Shown here piece by piece: positions 1 to 8,787 of a stretch of DNA of 48,331 nucleotides. The stretch is taken from contig NZ_ADGX01000062.1 in assembly GCF_000177675.1 (NCBI RefSeq), positions 1-48,331 on the forward strand, written 5' to 3'. The notes below the pieces were generated by a model. It did no database searches. It was not told where the DNA came from and saw only the letters and a program-made list of their open reading frames with translations. A program made the translations under genes and the position numbers. How positions within the stretch are numbered: position 1 is the stretch's first letter; every line of letters begins with the position of its first letter. Source of the DNA: Parafrankia sp. EUN1f. Its GTDB lineage: Bacteria; Actinomycetota; Actinomycetes; Frankiales; Frankiaceae.

Positions 1-2731
1 CGCCGGCGGCACCGGCGGCGCCGGCGGCACCGGCGGCGCCGGCGGCTTTCGTGGGCACCGCATCGAGGAACTCCCGGTTCCGGCCCACCGCCGCGCCCGT
101 CTCCTTGATGTCCGCGCGGACCGCGGCGGCGACGCTCACCAGCTCACCGGCGGCGATCTCGCGCTGGATGCCGGCGGCGACCCACGCCGCGGTCTCCGGC
201 AGGAGGGGCGGTACCGGGGCACCCGGGTCGTCGAGCCAGGCCAGCTCGGCCAGCACCGGCGCGGTCACCGGCGTCGACGCGATCGTCGACAGCACCGCGA
301 CGAACCCGGCGAGCCAGCTCTCGCCGGCGGCGGGGTCGCCATCCGCGCGCTCCACCGCCAGGTCGCGTAACCAGACAAGCCGCCGCGGGTCGAGCAGGAT
401 GCGGACCAGCCAGGCGGCGCCGTCCAGGCGCCCCCACATCCAGTCGTTCGCGCGCCAGGACGACTTCGCGAACGCTCCGAAGGAGCCGAGCGCGAGCCCG
501 GTGAGCTTGTGATGCGCGTCGGAGCGGGCCGGATCGAGATCGCATCGGATGTCCGAGCTGACCTGGACCAGCTCGACCGGCTGGTCGATGACGTCGGCAC
601 CGGTGAGCGTGCGGGTGACGAGGTGGAGGTCGAGCAGCGCGATCGCGGCCCGCTCCCGGTCGGCCGGGAGGTACCCGATGAAGTCCCGCAGCCCCTGGGC
701 GGCTCGCTGACGTCGGGCTGCCAGGCTCAGGCCGGTCCTGCGGCCGCGTGGCGGTGGTGGCGCGAGCAGCGCGGCCGACACCAGCCGGCCGCCGGCCCCC
801 GCGGTCCTCGGCCGGTCGCCCGGAGCGCCGCCGCCGTCGCCGTCGCCGTCGCCGTCGGTGTTGCTGTTGCTGTTGCTGTTGCCGTCGTCGTTGCCGGAGC
901 GGGCCACGATCCGGTCCAGCAGACCGCGCAGGCTTTCGGCGAGCGAGCTCAGCGTGCTCCAGGCGAGGGTCAGATCGGTTCTGCTGGTCTGCGCGTCGCC
1001 GGCGCCGCGCAGCCAGCGCCTGGCAGCCTCGGCGACAACCGCGTCCGATGACGCCCCGGCGAGGTCGCGCAGGGTGTGGCGGACCACCGTGAACGCGCCC
1101 CTGTTCGCCGGCGTCGACGGAAGAGGGAGCAGCTGGGCTCCGGCCTGTTCCCGCGGCGCGACGACGGCGCCGTGCACTCCCCGGGCGATGGCGCTCAGCG
1201 CCCGGCGTTCGTCCGGATCCGTCGTCAGGACGTAGCCCTCGTTGATCATGGAGATCAGCGTGCCCTTGACGGCGTCCACCGCGGGGCGGCCCAGCCGCCA
1301 CAGCTCGCCGAGGTCGCGCGCCCCCGGCAGTCGGTCGGGAAACTCCCCCGTCGCCGCGTTGACGGCCGCCAGCCGGAGCTCGGCGCGTCCGCGCGCGTCG
1401 GCGAGCCGCCGGGCCGCGTCGGAGGGTATGGCCTCGGGCGGGGTCGGGGCCGTGAGCGAGTCGATGACAATCCGGTCGAACGTGTCGAGGACGAGGTCCG
1501 CCGCGCGGTCGGCGATCTGCGCCCGGTAGGTGGTGTAGACGTCCTGGTCGGCGAGTCGTGGCCCGCCGGCCGGGGCGAGCCGGGCGAGCCGGCGCCGGCT
1601 TGTCCGCAGCCCCCGCACCGCCTCGTTGTGCGCCCTGATGCGGCGCAGATCCGTCGAGATGGACTGGTTCAGCGCCGCGCTCAGCGCGCCGAGCAGGGTG
1701 TCGACGGCAGACGGGGGCGATCGGTCGGCCGGTTCGTCGGCCGCGTCGGCCGCGTTGGCCGCGTCGGCCGGTGGGTTCGGCGCCGGCACCACATATGTGA
1801 GGACGCGGCGGACCTGCCGCCCCCGCGTGGGCCGGTCGAAGATCTCCTGCAGCGCCGGCCCGAGCGGGCGGTTCACGAGGATGCCGCCGTCCGAGCCGTG
1901 GAAGTCGCCGGCCGCGTTCACGTGATCGGCCATGTCGGGATGAGCGCTGTCCGGCGAGTTCCGGACCGGGATGTAGGCCGGTTCGAAGGCACCGGGGAAG
2001 GCCGCGCTGGCCCGGGCCGCAAGCGCGAGGCGGGCCGCGCCCTCGGGATCGGCGAGGTCGTCCTCCCCGAAGACGAACAGGCCACGGTGGTCGCGGTCGC
2101 GGACGAGACCGCCGAGATCGTCCGGCCAGCGGCTGGTCTCGCCGCGCAGGATCGTGGTGGTGATGAACACCGAGGTCGGCCGGATCGGTCGCGCCGAGTG
2201 GGCCCGTGGTCCGTGGTTCGAGACCGGCGTGCTGGCCCCCGGGTGCGGGTCGAGGCTCTGCAGCGCGCTGCGCAGCGCCGGCAGCATGACCTCGTCGCCG
2301 CGCAGCAGGGACGGGAAGCTGTGTGCGTCGGGCCGCCGCATCAGCTCACGCAGCGAGCCGAGCTGGATCCACAGGTCGCGTAGCGGGCCGAGGTCGGTGT
2401 CCTGCACGTTCGCGTAGCCCAGCAGTGCCACGTTGATGCCACCCGCCGAGGCGCCGGCCAGGACGTCCACCGAGACCTCGAGGTCGAGGGCCGCCAGCAG
2501 GGCGGCCCAGCGGGTGGCGACCGCCGTGTCGGTGGCGGACCAGCCACGGGCGCCGGCCACGGCCGGGTCATCCTGGTGGGCCCGTGCGGCGGTGAGGAGA
2601 TTGATCTCGCGCGCGACACCACCCATCCACACGGCCAGGCTCGCCCCGCCGGTCATCACGACCGCGAGCCGGATCTCCTGCGTGGTCCCTTCGTCGAACT
2701 CGTCCGTGTGCTCTGCGTCGCCCCCCGTCAT
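1..2731 (-). CDS. Patatin-like phospholipase with DUF3376 region, partial (runs off the left edge)
   Basis: The frame stays open from an ATG at 2731 to position 1, giving at least 910 codons; the C-terminus is outside the window. Patatin signatures are clear: a Gly-rich oxyanion stretch TGGASLAVWMGG near residues 27-38, the nucleophile elbow GASAGG with Ser95, and the catalytic DGG motif with Asp281 (HGSDGGILVNRP). The family hydrolyses acyl-ester bonds of lipids with a Ser-Asp dyad. The long second half fits the DUF3376 extension of actinobacterial patatin-like proteins. It includes a low-complexity Asn-Ser/Asp-Gly stretch encoded near 840-900. At the window edge the protein becomes repeats of Ala-Ala-Gly. 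No signal peptide is visible, so a cytoplasmic or peripheral location is likely. It is divergent from fadE5. The family call is firm; the substrate is unknown. Confidence 0.85.
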   Translation of the reverse strand, partial: MTGGDAEHTDEFDEGTTQEIRLAVVMTGGASLAVWMGGVAREINLLTAARAHQDDPAVAGARGWSATDTAVATRWAALLAALDLEVSVDVLAGASAGGINVALLGYANVQDTDLGPLRDLWIQLGSLRELMRRPDAHSFPSLLRGDEVMLPALRSALQSLDPHPGASTPVSNHGPRAHSARPIRPTSVFITTTILRGETSRWPDDLGGLVRDRDHRGLFVFGEDDLADPEGAARLALAARASAAFPGAFEPAYIPVRNSPDSAHPDMADHVNAAGDFHGSDGGILVNRPLGPALQEIFDRPTRGRQVRRVLTYVVPAPNPPADAANAADAADEPADRSPPSAVDTLLGALSAALNQSISTDLRRIRAHNEAVRGLRTSRRRLARLAPAGGPRLADQDVYTTYRAQIADRAADLVLDTFDRIVIDSLTAPTPPEAIPSDAARRLADARGRAELRLAAVNAATGEFPDRLPGARDLGELWRLGRPAVDAVKGTLISMINEGYVLTTDPDERRALSAIARGVHGAVVAPREQAGAQLLPLPSTPANRGAFTVVRHTLRDLAGASSDAVVAEAARRWLRGAGDAQTSRTDLTLAWSTLSSLAESLRGLLDRIVARSGNDDGNSNSNSNTDGDGDGDGGGAPGDRPRTAGAGGRLVSAALLAPPPPRGRRTGLSLAARRQRAAQGLRDFIGYLPADRERAAIALLDLHLVTRTLTGADVIDQPVELVQVSSDIRCDLDPARSDAHHKLTGLALGSFGAFAKSSWRANDWMWGRLDGAAWLVRILLDPRRLVWLRDLAVERADGDPAAGESWLAGFVAVLSTIASTPVTAPVLAELAWLDDPGAPVPPLLPETAAWVAAGIQREIAAGELVSVAAAVRADIKETGAAVGRNREFLDAVPTKAAGAAGAAGAAGAAG

Positions 2732-2840
2732 GGTCGCAAGAGTAGACGTACCGGAAATGGGTGACACGGTGGCTTTCGCGGTTCTGCGGCCGACTGCGGG
2801 CCCCCTGGCTGTTTCGTCCTGGGATCTTCTTCCCGTGATG

Positions 2841-2882
2841 GTTACTCGCGGGTAGCATGGGCATCACCTACCAGCGAGTAAC
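2841..2882. promoter_or_regulatory. 15-bp inverted repeat, operator-like, in the patatin/fadE5 divergent region
   Basis: GTTACTCGCGGGTAG (2841-2855) faces CTACCAGCGAGTAAC (2868-2882) across 12 nt, with 14 of 15 positions complementary. Each arm is itself roughly palindromic (TTAC...GGTA). The site lies 53 nt upstream of the fadE5 start and 110 nt upstream of the patatin gene. Paired palindromic half-sites of this kind are typical of TetR-family regulators of fatty-acid genes, which is inference here; no regulator gene is adjacent. Confidence 0.5.
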
Positions 2883-2934
2883 TGCGTCCGCGCCGCTCAG
2901 GATCAGGCGGTGAGGTCGAGGGGAGGAACCGTCC

Positions 2935-4764
2935 ATGGGTCACTACCGGAGCAACCTTCGGGACATCGAGTTCAACCTGTTCGAGGTGTTCGGCGTGGAC
3001 CGGGCGCTCGGGACCGGGCCCTTCGCGGAGATGGACCGCGACACCGCCCACGAGGTCCTGGCCGAGATGGAGCGGGTCGCCTCCGGCCCGATCGCGGAGT
3101 CGTTCGCGGCCGCCGACCGGCACCCGCCGGTGCTGGACGCCGCCACCGGCGAGATCACCCTGCCCGAGTCGTTCCGCAAGTCCTACCAGGCGATCCTCGA
3201 CGGCGAGTGGTTCCGGCTGTTCCTCCCGCCGCACCTTGGTGGCATGGGCGCTCCGCCCACCATCGCCTGGGCGGCCTCCGAGCTGATCCTCGGCGCGAAC
3301 CCGGCCGTGTTCATGTACATGGCCGGCCCGACCTTCGCCGCGATCCTGGAGAGCATCGGCACCGAGTGGCAGAAGAAGTTCGCGCGGTGGGCGATCGAGC
3401 GGCACTGGGGCGCGACCATGGTGCTGACCGAGCCGGACGCCGGCTCCGACGTCGGCGCCGGGCGGGCGAAGGCCATCGCGCAGCCGGACGGGACCTGGCA
3501 CATCGAGGGTGTGAAGCGATTCATCACCAGCGGTGACTGGGACGTCCCGGAGAACATCTTCCACCTGGTGCTCGCCCGCCCCGAGGGGCACGGCCCCGGC
3601 ACCAAGGGCCTGTCGATGTTCCTGGTCCCCAAGTACATGCCCGACCCGGAGACCGGTGAGCTCGGCGCCCGCAACGGCGCCTACGTCACCAACCTCGAGA
3701 AGAAGATGGGCCTGAAGGTCTCCGCCACCTGCGAGCTGCGCTTCGGTGAGCGGGAGCCGGCCGTCGGCTGGCTCGTCGGCGACGTGCACGAAGGCATCGC
3801 CCAGATGTTCCGGGTCATCGAGTACGCCCGGATGATGGTCGGGACGAAGGCCATCGCCACCCTGTCCACCGGCTACCTCAACGCGCTGGACTTCGCCCGC
3901 GAGCGGGTGCAGGGCGCGGACCTGCCCCGGTCGACGGACAAGAGCGCGCCGCGCGTCACGATCATCAATCACCCGGACGTCCGCCGGATGCTCATGCTGC
4001 AGAAGGCCTACGCCGAGGGCATGCGCTCCCTGGTCCTGTTCACCGCGACGTTCCAGGACGCGGTGGCGCTCGCCGCGGCCCGCGGCGAGGCGGACGAGGC
4101 CGCTGAGCGGATGAACGACCTGCTGCTCCCGATCGTCAAGGGAGTCGGCTCGGAGCGCTCCTACGAGCTGCTGGCGACCTCGCTGCAGGTGTTCGGCGGC
4201 TCCGGCTACCTGCAGGACTACCCGATCGAGCAGTACATCCGGGATGCGAAGATCGACACCCTGTACGAGGGGACGACTTCCATTCAGGGCCAGGACCTGT
4301 TCTTCCGCAAGATCGTCCGGGATCAGGGTCATGCGCTGACCTCGCTGTTCGGCCAGATCCAGGAGTTCGCGAAGGGCGAGACGGGCAACGGCGCGCTGCG
4401 CTCCGAGCGGGAGGTGCTCGGTGCGTCGCTCGAGGACGTCCAGGCGATGGTGGCGGCGCTGGTCGGCTTCCTCACCGCGGGCGCCGAGGATCCGGCCCAG
4501 GTCTACCGGGTCGGCCTGAACACCACCCGGCTGCTGATGAGCCTGGGTGACCTGATCATCGGATGGCTGCTGCTGCGCGGAGCGGAGGCCGCTCTGGCCG
4601 GCCTGGCGGGCTCGCCGTCCGAGCGGGACCGTGCCTTCTACGAGGGCAAGGTCGCGTCGGCCCGCTGGTTCGCGGCGAACATCCTGCCCGAGCTGCGCGT
4701 CCGGCGGACGGTGCTGGAGAGCACCGACCTCGGGCTGATGGAACTGGCCGAAGAGGCCTTCTGA
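2935..4764 (+). CDS. fadE5: Acyl-CoA dehydrogenase, FadE5-like (609 aa)
   Basis: This is an FAD-dependent acyl-CoA dehydrogenase for the first step of beta-oxidation (acyl-CoA to trans-2-enoyl-CoA). The N-terminus [20 protein letters not shown] closely resembles mycobacterial FadE5. The length of about 609 aa fits that long-form subfamily, which has an extra C-terminal domain. The FAD/substrate segment [13 protein letters not shown] is present, and the catalytic base is probably Glu445 in [12 protein letters not shown]. The ATG at 2935 follows a good ribosome site (GGGGAGGAACC). It has its own promoter region with an inverted repeat and is followed by a strong hairpin terminator, so it is probably monocistronic. 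The chain-length preference cannot be read from sequence. Confidence 0.9.
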   Translation: MGHYRSNLRDIEFNLFEVFGVDRALGTGPFAEMDRDTAHEVLAEMERVASGPIAESFAAADRHPPVLDAATGEITLPESFRKSYQAILDGEWFRLFLPPHLGGMGAPPTIAWAASELILGANPAVFMYMAGPTFAAILESIGTEWQKKFARWAIERHWGATMVLTEPDAGSDVGAGRAKAIAQPDGTWHIEGVKRFITSGDWDVPENIFHLVLARPEGHGPGTKGLSMFLVPKYMPDPETGELGARNGAYVTNLEKKMGLKVSATCELRFGEREPAVGWLVGDVHEGIAQMFRVIEYARMMVGTKAIATLSTGYLNALDFARERVQGADLPRSTDKSAPRVTIINHPDVRRMLMLQKAYAEGMRSLVLFTATFQDAVALAAARGEADEAAERMNDLLLPIVKGVGSERSYELLATSLQVFGGSGYLQDYPIEQYIRDAKIDTLYEGTTSIQGQDLFFRKIVRDQGHALTSLFGQIQEFAKGETGNGALRSEREVLGASLEDVQAMVAALVGFLTAGAEDPAQVYRVGLNTTRLLMSLGDLIIGWLLLRGAEAALAGLAGSPSERDRAFYEGKVASARWFAANILPELRVRRTVLESTDLGLMELAEEAF

Positions 4765-4807
4765 TCCGCTTCCGCCTGATCCGCTTTCGCTGGTTCGTCT
4801 GATCGCT

Positions 4808-4860
4808 GATCCGCCCGTGGTGGCCGCCTGGCCTGGTAGCCGCCGCGGGCGGATCTTCTT
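4808..4860 (+). terminator. Hairpin terminator of fadE5
   Basis: The stem GATCCGCCCG (4808-4817) / CGGGCGGATC (4846-4855) is perfect over 10 bp. It continues inward as GGTGGC/GCCGCC after one mismatch. It is followed by TTCTT, a short U-rich tail, and starts 44 nt after the fadE5 stop. The spacer after the stop also holds two short direct repeats of CTGATCCGCTT. Confidence 0.7.
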
Positions 4861-4945
4861 GTCCTCGAAGCCGGTGGCCAGGATCCAGCGGATCCAGGGC
4901 CACCGGCATTGGCCTGGCGGTCCGCGTCCACTCGGCGCATGGCGG

Positions 4946-5146
4946 CCCACCGGGATCCCGTACCGTTGCGCCGCGCCGGCAGTTCATCTCAAGAGGAACA
5001 AAACGGGCGCAGAGCCACTTGACATTCCGCAAGGGTTGAGGATTTTGGTTGGCGGAACGACCACGACCCTCAACTCTTGCCCGGCAGCAGCCACAGCCCG
5101 AAGCTCGGGATTTTGCTCCACGCTCGCTGGCGACCAAAATCCTCAA
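4946..5146. repeat. Dispersed intergenic hairpin repeat, copy A
   Basis: The copy has the 5' module CCCACCGGGATCCCG..CTCAAGAGGAACAAAACGGG followed by a hairpin, GCAAGGGTTGAGG (5029-5041) with CCTCAACTCTTGC (5068-5080): 13 pairs, one of them G-T. The inner loop has TGGTT/AACGACCA. A further inverted remnant GACCAAAATCCTCAA follows at about 5132-5146. Related copies lie near 25.4, 35.5, 35.7 and 47.6 kb. It sits in the 586-nt gap after fadE5, which otherwise holds no convincing gene. Confidence 0.7.
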
Positions 5147-5350
5147 GGCTGCCTGGTAGCGGTGGCTCCGCCCACGGATGGCATCGTGGCCGAGCAAGTC
5201 GCCCCGCGCCCCGCGTGCCCCCGCCCGGGGATTCTGGTGATCGCTGTGTGCTCGGAGTGGGGCCTGGTGGTTGCCACCGGTGGCGGCGGGAATGTGGACA
5301 GATATGCGAAACGTGCGGCTATGGTGGCCGTTCCGGGGTAGACGGGCCCC

Positions 5351-5710
5351 ATGGGCATCCCGCTGAGTCTTCTTCTTTTCGCCTTCGGAGCCGTGCTTGC
5401 GTTCGCCGTGAACGCGGATCCGTCCGGTCTCGACCTGACCACTGTCGGCGTGATCTTTATGATCGTCAGCTGTGTGGGGCTGGCTGTCACGCTCTACCGT
5501 GACCAGTGGCGCCGCCGCCTCGTGGAGGAATCCATCGATCACGGGGTGCCGCCGCCGGTCAGCCTCGACGACACCGTTCTGGTGGATCCGACCATGCGGG
5601 TCGAGGCGCCGCCGCACCAGGACCCGATCCATCCTGGGGCTGGCGCCACGGTCGCGGCCGGCGACGAGGCCGCCGCCGCGCGCGGGGACCGGTTTCGGCC
5701 CCTGCGCTGA
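5351..5710 (+). CDS. Small membrane protein, DUF6458-like (119 aa)
   Basis: The N-terminus GIPLSLLLFAFGAVLAFAVN is one membrane helix. It is followed by SGLDLTTVGVIFMIVSCVGL, a second helix, and then a basic patch (RDQWRRR) and a hydrophilic tail. This order, including the motif FAVNAD-SGLDLTTVG, matches the two-helix actinobacterial DUF6458 proteins of unknown role. The ATG at 5351 is the first in-frame start; no strong ribosome site is visible. The gene stands alone, convergent with the next gene. The family call rests on remembered similarity. Confidence 0.75.
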   Translation: MGIPLSLLLFAFGAVLAFAVNADPSGLDLTTVGVIFMIVSCVGLAVTLYRDQWRRRLVEESIDHGVPPPVSLDDTVLVDPTMRVEAPPHQDPIHPGAGATVAAGDEAAAARGDRFRPLR

Positions 5711-5730
5711 GGGCCCCGCCGCCGCGGGTG

Positions 5731-5762
5731 GCTCAGGTGGTGCGCAGCTCAGGTGGTGCGCA
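5731..5762. repeat. Exact 16-bp tandem duplication at a gene 3' end
   Basis: GCTCAGGTGGTGCGCA occurs twice back to back at 5731-5746 and 5747-5762. The second copy contains the stop codon of the minus-strand gene ending at 5749, so the last codons and stop of that gene are repeated just downstream. This looks like a recent slippage event. Confidence 0.8.
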
Positions 5763-5985
5763 GCGGCGGGAAGGCCTGGTCGAGCTCGTTGCGCATGTCC
5801 CGCTTGAGAATGTCGTCAGCTTCGGAGGACGACTGCCCCTCCAGCAGGAACCGGGCCACTCGCAGCGTCAGGTCCACCCGCTCGGCCAGGTTGAGCGCCC
5901 CGTTGAACCGGCCGCTGGTGCTGGCGGAGGTCAGTACCTTCGCGACGAACTCGTCGGCGGCCTGCAGAGCCTCCACGCGCGTCAT
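5749..5985 (-). CDS. Small hypothetical protein (78 aa)
   Basis: The start at 5985 is preceded by a good ribosome site (GAAGAGGTGAACGC). The product is soluble and largely helical, rich in Ala, Leu, Asp and Glu, beginning MTRVEALQAADEFVAKVLT and including RVDLTLRVARFLLEGQSSSEA. There is no signal peptide, membrane helix or metal motif. I do not recognise the family. It lies downstream of the 2-oxoacid dehydrogenase operon on the same strand, with 146 nt between, and ends convergent with the DUF6458 gene. The ribosome site and amino-acid composition make it a probable real gene. Confidence 0.55.
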   Translation of the reverse strand: MTRVEALQAADEFVAKVLTSASTSGRFNGALNLAERVDLTLRVARFLLEGQSSSEADDILKRDMRNELDQAFPPLRTT

Positions 5986-6131
5986 GCGTTCACCTCTTCG
6001 TGGCGGAAGTCGAGCCGGATGCCGGGTGTGAGGCGCAACCGTACCAGGAGGGATACCTGTCTCCGTTGTGCACCCCTATGTGTCCGTTGTTCCCGAGGGG
6101 GTGTATGAGGCGATGCGCGAAGTTCAGGCCC

Positions 6132-7672
6132 TCAGCTCCAGGCTAGAGCGACCACGGGATCGGCGAGCATCGCTCCGACATCCGCCAGCACGGCCGACCC
6201 GAGCTCGCCGTCCACCACCCGGTGGTCGAAGGTGAGCGCGAGCTGCGCCACCGTGCGTACGGCCAGCTCGCCGCGGTGCACCCAGGGTGTGGGCCTGATC
6301 GCGCCAAGCGCGAGGATCGCGGCCTCACCCGGGTTGAGAACCGGCGTGCCGGTGTCCACACCGAAGACGCCGATGTTGGTGATGGTGATGGTGCCGCCCG
6401 AGAGGTCGGCCGGGCGCAGCCGGTCCGCCCGGGCGGCCTCGGTGAGCGACTGCAGGGCAAGGGCCAGCCCGGCGAGGTCCAACGACCCGGCATCGGGGAT
6501 GTTCGGGACCACCAGACCGCGCGGCCCGGCGACCGCGATGCCGAGGTTGATCTCCGACCGCACCCGGATCTCCGCGTCCTCGCCGGCCGCCCCGTCAACC
6601 CAGGTCGCGTTGATGAGCGGGTGGCGCCGGACGGCCGTGATCAGGGCCTTCGCCACGAGCAGCAGCGGGGTGACCCGCACGCCGGCGAAGTCGGGCAGGG
6701 CTGTGATGCGCTCCCTCGCCGCCACGGCCTCCGTGACGTCGACGCTGAGGAACTCGGTGGCGTGCGGCGCGGTGAACACGCTGGCGGCCATTGCCCGTGC
6801 CATGGTGCGTCGGATCCCGGTGACCGGGATCCGCCAGGCACCGGTGGCCGGGTCGAAGCTGGCGTCGTCCGGGATCGCTCCCGGCACGCGTCGTGTGGTC
6901 TCTTTGTGTCCGTTCGGCGCCGGGGTCGCGGCGGGTACCGGGGGTGCCGGGGGGCCGCGGAGGCGAGGCCGACCTCGGCAGCCGCTGTGCCCCGCGCCGC
7001 CGCCGATTCGACGTCCGCCCTGCTGATCGAACCCGCGGGGCCGGTGCCGATGAGGAGGGAGAGGTCCACACCCAGATCACGGGCGAGCTTGCGCACGGGT
7101 GGTTTCGCGGCCGCCCGGCCCGAGCGCGCCGGCGATGCGGCTGCCGCAGGCGCGGCTGCCGCTGACGCTGCGGGTGCGCCGCCGTTCGCGGACTCGTCGC
7201 GCTGGCGACGCCGACGGCGGCGCTCCGGCTCGGAGCTGCGCGGACCATAGCCGACCAGCATCGGGGTGCGGCCCGTGGCCATCGACGGTCGGCCTGCGGC
7301 GCCGCCTGGCCCGCCGCTGCCTGGCCCGGCGCTGGCCGGCGCGGTGGTGGCGTCCCCGGCCTCCCCGGAGCGGGACTCCGGCAGGGATGCCGCCGGTGGC
7401 CCGGCCGACGCCCCGGTCGACGGCTCGTCGCCCGGGGCGTCGATGGTCAGCAGCGGTGCGCCGACGGCGAGCTCGCGGCCGGCCTCGCAGTGCCGCTCGA
7501 CCAGCACACCGGCGAACGGGGAGGGGATCTCGACGACTGCCTTCGCCGTCTCGACCTCGACCAGGGGCTGGTTGACGGTCACGGCCTCACCGACGTCGAC
7601 CAGCCAGCGGACGATCTCCGCCTCGGTGAGGCCCTCGCCGAGGTCGGGAAGACGAAACTGTCGATGTGGCAC
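6132..7672 (-). CDS. bkdC: Dihydrolipoamide acyltransferase (E2) of a branched-chain 2-oxoacid dehydrogenase complex; frame broken near 6949-6954
   Basis: The start is GTG 7672 after GAGGGAGAT. The N-terminal lipoyl domain (residues about 4-78) has Lys44 in VETAKAVVEIPSP. A Pro/Ala linker, an E3-binding domain (PPVRKLARDLGVDLSLLIGTG) and the acyltransferase domain with FDHRVVDG follow. The lipoyl/E3-binding half and the catalytic half are in different frames. The break falls at a run of six G (plus strand 6949-6954). One extra base there gives a smooth Ala/Pro linker into NGHKETTRRVPGAIPDD and a protein of 513 aa. The span of 1541 nt is one short of a multiple of three, as expected for a single missing base. 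All domain signatures are intact, so a sequencing error or very recent indel is more likely than decay. E2 transfers acyl groups to CoA; it follows E1beta with a 12-nt gap. Confidence 0.88.
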
Positions 7673-7684
7673 CGGCGATCTCCC

Positions 7685-8773
7685 TCAGTAACCGAACGTC
7701 CGGTCCACGGCATCGAGGATGCGGTCGACGTCGGGCAGGTAGTGGTCCTCCAGCCGGGCGGGAGGATAGGGGGTGTCGAACCCGGTCACCCGCAGCACCG
7801 GTGATTCCAGGTGGTAGAAGGCTTGTTCGGTGACCCGGGCCGCGATCTCGGACGAGAGTGACACGTTGGACGGCGCCTCGTGCACCGCCACCAGCCGCCC
7901 GGTGCGACGGGTCGACTCGACCACCGGGTCGAGGTCGAGCGGTGACAGCGAGCGGAGATCGATGACCTCCAGCGAGCGGCCGTCCTCCTCGGTGGCTACG
8001 TCGGCGGCGTCCAGGCAGGTGCGGACCATCGGCCCGTAGGCGACCAGGGTGGCGTCCTGCCCGGACCGGACCACACGGGAGGTACCCAGATCGGTGCGCA
8101 GATCTGCCGGAAGGTCGGCCAGCGGTGTGGTGTCGACCTCGCCCTTCTCCCAGTACCGGCGCTTGGGCTCCAGGAAGATCACCGGATCGTCCGAGGCCAC
8201 CGCCTGTTGGATCATGAGATGGGCGTCCGCCGGGCTGGAGCAGGTGACGACCCGCAGCCCGGCAGTGTGGCAGAAGTAGGCCTCAGGTGACTCGCTGTGA
8301 TGCTCGACCGCGCCGATGCCGCCGCCGTAGGGGATGCGGATCGTGACCGGCAGCCTGATCCGGCCGCCCGAGCGGTAGTGCAGCTTCGCGAGCTGGCTGA
8401 CGATCTGGTCGAAGGCCGGGTATACGAACCCGTCGAACTGGATCTCGCAGACGGGGCGGAAACCGCGCATCGCCAGCCCGATCGCCGTGCCGACGATGGC
8501 CGACTCCGCCAGCGGCGTGTCGATCACCCGCTCCTCACCGAAGAGCTCCTGCAGCCCGTCGGTGATCCGGAAGACGCCGCCCAGCTTGCCGACATCCTCC
8601 CCCATGATCACGGTCTTCGGGTCGGCCTTCATGGCCTCCAGCAGACCGGTGTTCAGGGCCTTCGCCAGGGTCAGCGTGCGGCGGACGCTGGCGCTGGCCG
8701 TGGGCGCCACAGGGGGAGGCTCCTGGGGACTGTCGTCAGCGCGGTCGGTGTGACCGTCGTCCGAGGTCCGCAT
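7685..8773 (-). CDS. bkdB: 2-oxoacid dehydrogenase E1 component, beta subunit (362 aa)
   Basis: Typical E1-beta sequence: TLAKALNTGLLEAMKADPKT, MGEDVGKLGGVFRITDGL, DTPLAESAIVGTAIGLAMRG, IPYGGGIGAVEHHSESPEA and a C-terminal transketolase-like domain (DATLVAYGPMV, EVIDLRSLSPLD). With the alpha subunit it forms the thiamine-diphosphate E1 that decarboxylates branched-chain 2-oxoacids. I use ATG 8773; an upstream TTG at 8791 overlaps the E1alpha stop (TTGA) and would give a coupled start with six more residues. The order alpha-beta-E2 on one strand with tiny gaps indicates one operon. No E3 (lipoamide dehydrogenase) gene is in the window. Confidence 0.92.
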   Translation of the reverse strand: MRTSDDGHTDRADDSPQEPPPVAPTASASVRRTLTLAKALNTGLLEAMKADPKTVIMGEDVGKLGGVFRITDGLQELFGEERVIDTPLAESAIVGTAIGLAMRGFRPVCEIQFDGFVYPAFDQIVSQLAKLHYRSGGRIRLPVTIRIPYGGGIGAVEHHSESPEAYFCHTAGLRVVTCSSPADAHLMIQQAVASDDPVIFLEPKRRYWEKGEVDTTPLADLPADLRTDLGTSRVVRSGQDATLVAYGPMVRTCLDAADVATEEDGRSLEVIDLRSLSPLDLDPVVESTRRTGRLVAVHEAPSNVSLSSEIAARVTEQAFYHLESPVLRVTGFDTPYPPARLEDHYLPDVDRILDAVDRTFGY

Positions 8774-8787
8774 GGTCAGGTCGGTCG

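Noticed and set aside
1076-2383. 435-codon plus-strand frame opposite the patatin gene
   Set aside because: The minus strand carries the patatin motifs GASAGG and DGG; the plus frame has no recognisable domain.
2842-4950. 702-codon minus-strand frame opposite fadE5
   Set aside because: It is antisense to a clear acyl-CoA dehydrogenase and has Arg/Gly/Leu-rich composition typical of frames opposite high-GC genes.
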